Positions 1-5,609 of a stretch of DNA of 6,385 nt are shown piece by piece. A model generated the notes under the pieces. It searched no databases. It was not told the DNA's origin and was given only the letters and a program-made list of their open reading frames with translations. The translations under genes and the position numbers were made by a program. The stretch's first letter is position 1. Every line of letters starts with the position of its first letter. This DNA comes from Methanosalsum sp. (GTDB lineage: Archaea > Halobacteriota > Methanosarcinia > Methanosarcinales > Methanosarcinaceae), in NCBI GenBank assembly GCA_007127385.1, contig SKZM01000058.1, forward strand, positions 1 to 6,385, written 5' to 3'.

Positions 1-69
1 CGAGAATGTGTATTGAAAAAATTTAACATATATAGATATTATCTGATCTTGAATAGTGTTGCAATTGAA

Positions 70-77
70 TTATATAT
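70..77 (+). promoter_or_regulatory. Possible TATA box for the PINA-like gene
   Basis: TTATATAT at 70-77 resembles the archaeal TATA element. Archaeal transcription normally starts about 22-27 bp downstream of the box centre. That would put the start near position 97-101, almost on top of the ATG at 101. The transcript would then be leaderless, or would have a leader of about 20 nt if the ATG at 122 is used. The region is AT-rich throughout, and an alternative TATA-like stretch lies at about 26-35, so the assignment is weak. Confidence 0.35.
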
Positions 78-100
78 TTTTGAGTTATAAACGTATGTAT

Positions 101-1936
101 ATGAATAAAGAAGTTTCTGAAATGAAAATCGTACCTGATACAAGTGTTATAATAGATGGACGCGTCTCTGAAAAGATAAAGAGTGGAGAATACAGTGGCG
201 CTAACATCTATATTCCAGAGGCAGTAATCTCTGAACTGGAAGCACAGGCAAACAAAGGAATCGAAATAGGCTACCGTGGACTTGATGAACTTAAAGAACT
301 GCGAAAACTTGCAGACCGCGGGGAAGTGAATATATTTTTTGTAGGGGATCGCCCAACCCTTGAACAGATCAGACTTGCAAAGAGTGGTGAGATCGATGCA
401 ATCATACGTTCTGTTGCAATTGAACTTGATGCAATGTTTGTGACCGGGGACAGGGTGCAGGCCCAGGTTGCTATCGCCAAAGGTCTCAATGTTGACTGGG
501 TCTTCCCCCAGATGGCAGATTTCGGGCCACTTCTCATTGATCGTTACTTTACTGACGATACCATGTCTGTTCACCTTAAAAAAGGTGTATTCCCTATGGC
601 GAAAAGAGGGTCGGTTGGAGATGTAAGGTTCATACGAATCGGTAATGAGCCATGCAGTCATAAAGAGCTCAAGGACATATCCAGAGAACTTATTGAAAGA
701 GCAAGGGCTGATCCAGAATCGTTTCTGGAGATGTCCTACAGTGGAGTTTCCATACTCCAGATCCGCAACATGCGTATTGCAATATCCAATCCGCCGTTTT
801 CTGATGATACTGAAATTACTGCTGTAAGACCAATAGCTTCTGTGAGCCTTGATGAATATCGTTTAAACCATCAGCTTAAGGAAAGGATCCTTTCCCAGAG
901 GGGAATACTGATATCCGGTCCGCCAGGATCTGGAAAATCCACATTCGCTGCAGGTATTGCCACCTATCTTGGAGATCATGATTTTGTGGTCAAGACAATG
1001 GAATCTCCCAGAGACCTCCAGGTTCCAAAGTCAATTACTCAGTATGCTCCACTGGATGGGGATATGGAAAATACTGCAGATGTTCTCCTCCTTGTCAGGC
1101 CGGACTATACTATATATGATGAGGTCCGCAAGACCCGGGACTTTTTGATATTTGCTGATATGAGGTTGGCTGGTGTTGGAATGATCGGTGTGGTCCATGC
1201 AAACCGTGCAATAGATGCAATACAGCGTCTTATAGGAAGGCTGGAACTGGGTGTCATACCTCAGGTCGTGGATACGGTGATCTTCCTTGAGAAAGGTGAG
1301 ATTGTAAGCGTGTATATCCTTGAGTTCACAGTTAAGGTTCCCTTTGGAATGACCGAGGATGACCTGGCAAGACCTGTGATCACAGTTTCTGATTTTGAGA
1401 CTGGCGCAACTGAGTATGAGATATATACCTACGGAGAACAGGTTGTTGTTATGCCTGTCGGCGAGGAATCAAAGAAGCCTTCATGGAAACTGGCAGAGAT
1501 GGAAATAAGGGATGTAATGCGAAATTATGTCAGAGGGTCTGTGAATGTGGAAATGGTTTCAGATCAAAAGGCTGTTGTCAGGGTTTCAGATGCAGATATC
1601 CCCCGGGTGATAGGAAAGGGCGGTGCTGTGGTTTCTGAGATTGAAAAGGCTCTTGGGATCCATATTGATGTCCGGAAACTGGAAGAGAAGAAACAAAGCC
1701 CAAAGGGCTCAGCCCGGGAATACTATCCCGTTGTGGAACGTACGAAAAAACATGTAATAATCAATGTTCCTGAGCTTTCTTCCCAGGATGTGGAGATATA
1801 CGCAAATAACAATTACCTCTTTACAGCTACTATCAGCAGGCACGGAGACATCAAAATAAGGATGAGTTCCACCCTTGCTCAGACTATACTGGATGCCCTT
1901 GATGAAGGTGAACAGATTCTTATTAAGGAGCTATGA
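101..1936 (+). CDS. PINA-like PIN domain / PilT-type ATPase / KH domain protein
   Basis: A 611-residue archaeal multidomain protein. Residues about 8-140 form a PIN domain with its acidic residues visible: D13 in VPDTS, E40/E45, D99 in GEIDA and D117 in TGDR. Residues about 255-415 form a GspE/PilT-like P-loop ATPase. It has Walker A GPPGSGKS at 273-280, a Walker B-like strand ending in D340-E341, and a HANR motif at 366-369 that matches the HAN/HAD-type box of that ATPase class. A KH domain with the GKGG loop (505-508) follows at about 485-527, and then a conserved-looking 60-residue C-terminal module. The domain order matches the archaeal PINA family. The Sulfolobus islandicus member is a hexameric ATPase/helicase that acts on Holliday junctions together with the resolvase Hjc; the same role here is inferred. 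It is often misnamed PilT or VapC. The start is uncertain: no clear ribosome site precedes the ATGs at 95, 101 or 122, and conserved PIN sequence begins just after the ATG at 122. GTG at 56 is unlikely. It appears to be a single-gene unit. Confidence 0.9.
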   Translation: MNKEVSEMKIVPDTSVIIDGRVSEKIKSGEYSGANIYIPEAVISELEAQANKGIEIGYRGLDELKELRKLADRGEVNIFFVGDRPTLEQIRLAKSGEIDAIIRSVAIELDAMFVTGDRVQAQVAIAKGLNVDWVFPQMADFGPLLIDRYFTDDTMSVHLKKGVFPMAKRGSVGDVRFIRIGNEPCSHKELKDISRELIERARADPESFLEMSYSGVSILQIRNMRIAISNPPFSDDTEITAVRPIASVSLDEYRLNHQLKERILSQRGILISGPPGSGKSTFAAGIATYLGDHDFVVKTMESPRDLQVPKSITQYAPLDGDMENTADVLLLVRPDYTIYDEVRKTRDFLIFADMRLAGVGMIGVVHANRAIDAIQRLIGRLELGVIPQVVDTVIFLEKGEIVSVYILEFTVKVPFGMTEDDLARPVITVSDFETGATEYEIYTYGEQVVVMPVGEESKKPSWKLAEMEIRDVMRNYVRGSVNVEMVSDQKAVVRVSDADIPRVIGKGGAVVSEIEKALGIHIDVRKLEEKKQSPKGSAREYYPVVERTKKHVIINVPELSSQDVEIYANNNYLFTATISRHGDIKIRMSSTLAQTILDALDEGEQILIKEL

Positions 1937-1961
1937 ACTCAGCAGAAAATCTTTCATAAGA

Positions 1962-1972
1962 CTTAAATATTT
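1962..1972 (+). promoter_or_regulatory. Candidate TATA box for the UDP-sugar dehydrogenase operon
   Basis: CTTAAATATTT at 1962-1972 lies in the 88-bp gap between the PINA-like gene and the dehydrogenase. A start about 25 bp downstream (around 1990-1995) would give a leader of roughly 30 nt that contains the ribosome site AAGGA at 2014-2018, six bases before the ATG. The T run at 1970-1974 could equally act as an archaeal U-tract terminator for the upstream gene, so the element may serve both roles. Confidence 0.45.
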
Positions 1973-2024
1973 TTACGATGTGTGTATCACGACTTCATAA
2001 AAATTATACTTAAAAGGAATTATC

Positions 2025-3320
2025 ATGAAAATATCTGTTGTTGGCACTGGATATGTAGGATCTGTAACTGCTGCATGCTTTGCAGAACTTGGACATGAGG
2101 TGATCTGTATTGATATAGATGAAGAAAAGGTTCAAAAGATCAATGATGGCATAGCACCCATACATGAAAACGGCCTTGAGGAACTCCTCAGAAAACATAC
2201 AGGCAGATCTCTCCATGCAACCACTGATTATCAGCATGCAATCATGAATTCAGATATTTCATTCATTTGTGTGGGTACTCCATGTGATGAAGATGGAATG
2301 ATCGACCTGACAGTATTAAAAAAAGCATGTGAAAGCCTTGGATCAGGAATCGGGCAAAAGGGTGGGTATCATGTGGCTGTTGTTAAAAGCACAGTGGTGC
2401 CCATGACAACTGAAAATGTGGTGATCCCCCTGCTTGAGAAATGTTCAGGAAAACGCGCAGGTAAAGATTTTGGAGTTGCCATGAACCCTGAGTTTCTACG
2501 TGAAGGTATGGCAGTTTATGATTTCATGCACCCTGATAAGATTGTTGTCGGTGCATATGATCAGAAGTCTGGTTCCATAGTTTCAGATCTGTATGAAGGA
2601 ATTGAATGTGAAGTAACGCGTACCAATCTCAGGACTGCAGAAATGATCAAGTATGCAAATAACTCTTTTCTTGCAACAAAGATTTCCTTTTCCAATGAAA
2701 TCGGGAACATCTGCAAGAAGATGGGAATTGACTGCTATGATGTAATGAAGGAAGTGGGAAAGGATTTTCGCATATCACCTCATTTTCTCAATAGTGGCGC
2801 AGGGTTTGGAGGTTCGTGTTTTCCCAAAGATGTTCAGGCCCTTGTGAACAGATCAATGGAAATTGGGTATGAACCTTCCCTATTAAAATCTGTAATTGAA
2901 CTGAATGACAGACAACCTCTAAAAATGATAGAGTTGCTTGAAAAAAAGATCGAAGACTTCACGAATAAACGTATTGCTGTACTGGGACTTGCATTCAAGA
3001 ACGGAACCGATGATATACGTGAATCCAGGTCCATACCGGTAATTGATTATCTTATAAGAAAAGGAGCTCATGTAATAGCATATGATCCAATGGCCTCTGA
3101 TAATATGAAAAGGTTGTTTGATAATATCGAATATGCTACCAGTGCAGCCAGCGCCCTTGAGAATGCCCATGCATGTCTGTTGATGACAGAATGGGATGAA
3201 TTCAGAAACCTTGATTCTGAACTGGCTGGCATGCATCGAAGGCTTGTAATTGATGGCAGGCATCTTATAGATCCTAACAGCATTGAAAATGATATTGAAT
3301 ATGAAGGTATATGCTGGTAA
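2025..3320 (+). CDS. ugd: UDP-glucose 6-dehydrogenase family (UDP-sugar dehydrogenase)
   Basis: A cytoplasmic enzyme of 431 residues, full length for the family. It performs the two-step NAD-dependent oxidation of a UDP-hexose C6 alcohol to the carboxylate, typically UDP-glucose to UDP-glucuronate. The N-terminal Rossmann fold shows GTGYVG at 7-12 and an acidic residue at the end of the second strand (CIDID, 28-32). The central part has NPEFLREG at 154-161 and the KYANNSFLA segment from K209. The catalytic cysteine is C265 in GGSCFPKD. The C-terminal UDP-binding domain carries GLAFKNGTDDIRES at 321-334. The GTDD form of that last motif favours UDP-glucose over UDP-N-acetylmannosamine dehydrogenases, but the substrate is not proven by sequence. 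The product would feed surface-glycan or S-layer N-glycan synthesis, as AglM does in haloarchaea. The start at 2025 is supported by AAGGA at 2014-2018. Its stop overlaps the leader of the next gene, so the two are probably co-transcribed. Confidence 0.93.
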   Translation: MKISVVGTGYVGSVTAACFAELGHEVICIDIDEEKVQKINDGIAPIHENGLEELLRKHTGRSLHATTDYQHAIMNSDISFICVGTPCDEDGMIDLTVLKKACESLGSGIGQKGGYHVAVVKSTVVPMTTENVVIPLLEKCSGKRAGKDFGVAMNPEFLREGMAVYDFMHPDKIVVGAYDQKSGSIVSDLYEGIECEVTRTNLRTAEMIKYANNSFLATKISFSNEIGNICKKMGIDCYDVMKEVGKDFRISPHFLNSGAGFGGSCFPKDVQALVNRSMEIGYEPSLLKSVIELNDRQPLKMIELLEKKIEDFTNKRIAVLGLAFKNGTDDIRESRSIPVIDYLIRKGAHVIAYDPMASDNMKRLFDNIEYATSAASALENAHACLLMTEWDEFRNLDSELAGMHRRLVIDGRHLIDPNSIENDIEYEGICW

Positions 3321-3321
3321 T

Positions 3322-3326
3322 GGAGG
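3322..3326 (+). promoter_or_regulatory. Strong ribosome binding site GGAGG that fixes the next start
   Basis: GGAGG at 3322-3326 begins two bases after the dehydrogenase stop (3318-3320) and is separated by five bases (CAATT) from the ATG at 3332. This is an ideal archaeal Shine-Dalgarno arrangement. It argues against the longer reading from the ATG at 3311 and against the ATG at 3320 that overlaps the stop codon, since neither has a comparable site. Confidence 0.8.
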
Positions 3327-3331
3327 CAATT

Positions 3332-3886
3332 ATGGACCCCTGCGATACCCCTTCCGGTCGAAAGGGATACCTGGAATCGGTAGCCCAGAATGTGAGAAGT
3401 ATTGAAAAACGTCTTCGTGCAGTGGAACGGAGATTATCAATGAAAGATCATTCCTCTTCTTCTGGAGGACATGATGATATTTGTATGGAGACAGGTGGAG
3501 AATATATCAACATTGTTTCTGTGGATGAGATGAAACATGAGATCAATGTTCTAAGAAACGAAATTGTTTCTATCAGGAACCAGATCCCGAATACAGAACA
3601 ACCGGATGAATTCCAGGAGTTTCAGAGTGATGATACCAGGGAATATATAAATAGTCTTGAAAAAAGAGTTTCTCAGATTGAAGATGGTAACAAGGTTAAA
3701 ATTGGCTCTTTCAAGATTCCTTTTGAGCTGTCTGGTCTGATAGCCGCTATATTTCTCTTTGTAACCGGTGTGCTCATATATTCTCAGAGATGGGATGTAA
3801 TAAGATCTCCTTATTTTTCACTTACTCTGTCTTTTGCCCTTGTTATGAGCGTGCTGATCAAAATTTATCTGGTACGCAGAAGTTAG
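3332..3886 (+). CDS. Coiled-coil protein with two C-terminal membrane segments, unknown function
   Basis: A 184-residue protein that I do not recognise as a named family. The N-terminal two thirds are hydrophilic and predicted helical. They carry heptad-like stretches at about 14-37 (rich in R, E and L), 62-84 (DEMKHEINVLRNEI and onward) and 103-118, separated by Ser/Gly- and Pro/Glu-rich linkers (about 38-55 and 85-102). Two hydrophobic segments follow at about 131-150 and 162-181, joined by a short loop containing QRWD. The protein ends with the basic tail VRRS. The short loop and basic end suggest a membrane hairpin with the coiled coil and the tail on the cytoplasmic side. The start at 3332 is chosen for its GGAGG site; the frame stays open upstream to an ATG at 3311. 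Coupling to the dehydrogenase suggests a link to envelope or glycan assembly, for example as a scaffold or chain-length-type adaptor, but this is inference from position only. Confidence 0.8.
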   Translation: MDPCDTPSGRKGYLESVAQNVRSIEKRLRAVERRLSMKDHSSSSGGHDDICMETGGEYINIVSVDEMKHEINVLRNEIVSIRNQIPNTEQPDEFQEFQSDDTREYINSLEKRVSQIEDGNKVKIGSFKIPFELSGLIAAIFLFVTGVLIYSQRWDVIRSPYFSLTLSFALVMSVLIKIYLVRRS

Positions 3887-3891
3887 AATGT

Positions 3892-4332
3892 TCATTCCCT
3901 TTGATCCAATACTTTAACAAAATAGTTATCTTCAAAGGTGACATATCCGTCTGCCATAACCTTTATTGAAATGTATCCCTGATTGCTTCCGATTGCCGAT
4001 ATGACGCTATTCATATTGATGTGTGCTTTTCCATCATGACAGGTAACATCAGTATATGCATTCTCCTTTGAAGGATCCCATACAATAACACTTGCACCAG
4101 ATACCGGGATACCATCATAACCGTATACATGTATTACCAGTTCAGTATCCTGCATACCTTCCTGAAGTTCAATATAACCCGTATCTGCAATTGCATACAT
4201 CGGCTGTGGAGGCACAGGCATCTGATTGATGGTCCCTATTATTGCAAATAGGCCTATAAGACCAATGGTGGTAAGGACCACCATTCTCATGGGAAGTCCA
4301 ATGCTTGCTCTGTCATCTCTCAGGATGGACAT
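3892..4332 (-). CDS. Prepilin-like exported protein with Ig-like/carboxypeptidase-regulatory-like domain (paralog 2)
   Basis: A 146-residue protein with a short charged N-terminus (SILRDDRA) and one hydrophobic helix at about 11-34. A proline-rich hinge (PVPPQP, 39-44) leads into a beta-rich outer domain at about 45-143. That domain contains YDGIPVSGASVIVWD, typical of the carboxypeptidase-regulatory/Big-type fold in which an internal turn presents a variable loop. It is clearly a paralog of the gene immediately upstream: both share I-x-LP-[IM]-x-[IM]-VV at the start of the membrane helix and a G-[SA]-NQ...GY/GF block near the end. The charged head, proline near the helix start and hydrophobic helix recall archaeal type IV prepilins, but no clear prepilin-peptidase site is visible, so a simple membrane anchor is equally possible. 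The reading frame extends to a GTG at 4347 directly after the upstream stop. I prefer the ATG at 4332 because GTGAGG (4347-4342) lies nine bases before it. It is probably translated from the same mRNA as its neighbour. Confidence 0.78.
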   Translation of the reverse strand: MSILRDDRASIGLPMRMVVLTTIGLIGLFAIIGTINQMPVPPQPMYAIADTGYIELQEGMQDTELVIHVYGYDGIPVSGASVIVWDPSKENAYTDVTCHDGKAHINMNSVISAIGSNQGYISIKVMADGYVTFEDNYFVKVLDQRE

Positions 4333-4347
4333 CTTACCTGTCCTCAC

Positions 4348-4830
4348 TTAACGTGTCTTGACAACCATAACTGCATCTTTTTTTTCGTAATCATAGAACC
4401 CGTTTGCAGATATTTTCAGATCCATAGTACCTTCGTTCTGATTTGCTCCAAGTTTGACTCTAGCAGGATCGGTGACCAGAGTAGCTGTACCATGCATATC
4501 TGTTGTACCTGTGGCAACTCCTCCCATTCCCCTCAAAACTACATTTGCATCCCTTACGGGATTTCCATCAGGGTCTGTTGCTGTGATCCTTACAGTAATC
4601 TCCAGGGGATCTTCTGCTGTTGCTGCATCAACTATAATCGTATTTCCCGGACTCATATCACTGTGACCTAATCCCGATTCATCAATGTTTACAGACATAT
4701 TCTTTGTAGGCGGTGGAATTATTGCAATGAGTGCAGCCAGTGCAACCATACCTATTACGAGCATGACAACAATATTGATCGGCAGTTCAATCGCATTATC
4801 ATTTGAAAGCAGACTGGTGTTTTTATTCAT
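4348..4830 (-). CDS. Prepilin-like exported protein with Ig-like/carboxypeptidase-regulatory-like domain (paralog 1)
   Basis: A 160-residue protein. The N-terminus SLLSNDNAIELP leads into a hydrophobic helix at about 17-38, then PPP at 39-41 and a secreted region. Residues about 76-158 form an Ig-like or carboxypeptidase-regulatory-like beta domain with the family signature DPDGNPVRDANVVL (86-99) followed by TTDMHGTATL (109-118). Such domains are usually outside the cell and act in adhesion or as stalk modules. The topology predicts a short cytoplasmic head, one membrane pass and an external domain, or a processed pilin subunit if a class III signal peptidase cuts near A13. The start is well supported: GAGGGA (4840-4835) lies just upstream, and a consensus TATA box sits about 25 bp before the expected transcript start. 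It is the first gene of a two-gene minus-strand unit, followed directly by its paralog. No pilus ATPase or platform gene is in the window, so a role in a pilus is unproven. Confidence 0.82.
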   Translation of the reverse strand: MNKNTSLLSNDNAIELPINIVVMLVIGMVALAALIAIIPPPTKNMSVNIDESGLGHSDMSPGNTIIVDAATAEDPLEITVRITATDPDGNPVRDANVVLRGMGGVATGTTDMHGTATLVTDPARVKLGANQNEGTMDLKISANGFYDYEKKDAVMVVKTR

Positions 4831-4834
4831 TCAA

Positions 4835-4840
4835 TCCCTC
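4835..4840 (-). promoter_or_regulatory. Ribosome binding site GAGGGA of the paralog 1 gene
   Basis: On the minus strand GAGGGA (4840-4835) precedes the ATG at 4830 by four bases (TTGA). This confirms the chosen start. It also leaves only a short leader if transcription begins near 4848, as the TATA box predicts. Confidence 0.7.
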
Positions 4841-4869
4841 TATTTTTTTACAATGATACATCAACATTA

Positions 4870-4877
4870 TATATAAA
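4870..4877 (-). promoter_or_regulatory. Consensus archaeal TATA box for the minus-strand pair
   Basis: Reading the minus strand, 4877-4870 is TTTATATA, a full match to the archaeal TATA consensus. A start about 25 bp downstream falls near 4848, giving a leader of about 18 nt that just includes the ribosome site. The box overlaps the perfect 12-bp palindrome TATAAATTTATA at 4872-4883, so the same DNA could also present a TATA-like face to the plus strand. Confidence 0.65.
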
Positions 4878-4969
4878 TTTATACAATGGCTAAAAAAAAT
4901 TTATGGATGAATGAGTTCAATAAATAACAATGCATTAAGTTGATGTAATACAATGGACTTTTACTAATC

Positions 4970-5578
4970 ATGAAAAAGATAGTCATCATTGATTATGGAC
5001 TGGGCAATCTGCGAAGTGTCAGAAAAGGTCTGGAATATGTAGGAGCGATGCCCATAATATCAAGCAGGGACACAGATATACAGGATGCTGATGGCCTAAT
5101 ACTCCCTGGTGTTGGAGCTTTTTCTGATGCAATGAAGAACATTGAATTACTAAAGGAAGCCATTGGAAGATATGTGGAGACGGAAAAACCCATGCTTGGC
5201 ATCTGCTTGGGTCAGCAGATAATCATGAGCGAATCTGAAGAAGGCAGGCTGACAAAGGGGCTGGATATTATTCCAGGAAGAGTAATCAGATTTGGTGGGC
5301 AGGGCCTTAAAGTACCTCACATGGGCTGGAATTCAATAAAGATCACACAAAAGCACCCTCTTTTTGAAGGCATTGAAGATGATACCTATCTTTATTTTGT
5401 TCATTCCTATTATGTTCAAACGGATGCAGAGCATACCCTTGCTATGTGTGATTATGGGGTGGATTTTGCTGCAGCTGTCATAAACCGGAAAGGAAATGTA
5501 ATGGGCACACAGTTCCATCCTGAAAAAAGTGGTAAGACAGGATTGAAGATATTAAATAATTTTGTAAATATGTGCTAA
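4970..5578 (+). CDS. hisH: Imidazole glycerol phosphate synthase, glutaminase subunit HisH
   Basis: A cytoplasmic class I glutamine amidotransferase of 202 residues, normal for HisH. It hydrolyses glutamine and channels ammonia to the HisF cyclase, which converts PRFAR to imidazole glycerol phosphate and AICAR in histidine synthesis. The N-terminus IDYGLGNLRSV (8-18) and the oxyanion-strand segment LPGVGAF (45-51) are HisH hallmarks. The nucleophile is C79 in GICLGQQ, and the catalytic pair is H183/E185 in QFHPEKSG. HMGWN (117-121) and YFVHSYY are also typical of this family. The gene is intact. No hisF or other his gene is adjacent, which is common in methanogens, where his genes are scattered. 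The ATG at 4970 is the natural family start, although no clear ribosome site precedes it, so translation from a leaderless or weak-site mRNA is possible. The next gene follows after 31 bp in the same direction and is probably co-transcribed. Confidence 0.95.
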   Translation: MKKIVIIDYGLGNLRSVRKGLEYVGAMPIISSRDTDIQDADGLILPGVGAFSDAMKNIELLKEAIGRYVETEKPMLGICLGQQIIMSESEEGRLTKGLDIIPGRVIRFGGQGLKVPHMGWNSIKITQKHPLFEGIEDDTYLYFVHSYYVQTDAEHTLAMCDYGVDFAAAVINRKGNVMGTQFHPEKSGKTGLKILNNFVNMC

Positions 5579-5597
5579 TTTATTAAATTCAGAATTT

Positions 5598-5603
5598 CAG
5601 GAG
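5598..5603 (+). promoter_or_regulatory. Ribosome binding site CAGGAG of the PurM/HypE-like gene
   Basis: CAGGAG at 5598-5603 lies six bases before the ATG at 5610 within the 31-bp gap after hisH. It fixes the start of the right-edge gene. No convincing TATA box fits in the gap, which supports read-through from hisH. Confidence 0.65.
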
Positions 5604-5609
5604 ATTTAT

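Larger units (their letters stand above)
4831..4969. promoter_or_regulatory. Divergent intergenic region with repeated TACAATG and an inverted repeat
   Basis: This is the 139-bp AT-rich region between the divergent paralog 1 and hisH genes. TACAATG occurs three times on the plus strand (4849-4855, 4882-4888, 4949-4955), and the last two copies extend to ATACAATGG. A 9-bp inverted repeat pairs TACATCAAC (4857-4865) with GTTGATGTA (4939-4947). The palindromic TATA stretch at 4872-4883 sits between its arms. No strong ribosome site precedes hisH, and its plus-strand TATA box cannot be assigned with certainty; candidates lie at 4878-4883 and 4921-4927. A regulatory function for the repeats is inference. 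Confidence 0.45.

Noticed and set aside
34..44. The 11-bp palindrome AGATATTATCT upstream of the first gene
   Set aside because: It is short, AT-rich and isolated. Such palindromes are expected by chance in this kind of sequence, and nothing ties it to a promoter element.
23..661. A 212-codon open frame on the minus strand opposite the PIN domain
   Set aside because: It lies entirely antisense to strongly recognisable PIN-domain coding sequence and its upstream region. Its translation is rich in Cys, Phe, His and Tyr without any domain, and it does not resemble a real protein.
101..1936. Reading the first gene as a type IV pilus retraction ATPase (PilT) that works with the pilin-like pair, or as a VapC toxin
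   Set aside because: The ATPase core does resemble PilT, and the PIN domain resembles VapC, but the PIN-ATPase-KH order is that of the PINA family. There is no antitoxin gene, and the pilin-like genes are on the other strand about 2 kb away.
2919..3329. A 136-codon minus-strand open frame opposite the 3' half of the dehydrogenase
   Set aside because: It is antisense to the conserved UDP-binding domain, has an unlikely composition and no ribosome site, and is best explained as a shadow of the dehydrogenase.
3311..3331. Start of the coiled-coil protein at the ATG at 3311, or at 3320 overlapping the TAA stop
   Set aside because: GGAGG at 3322-3326 is ideally placed for the ATG at 3332 and would lie inside the coding sequence of the longer forms. 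Those forms have no ribosome site of their own.
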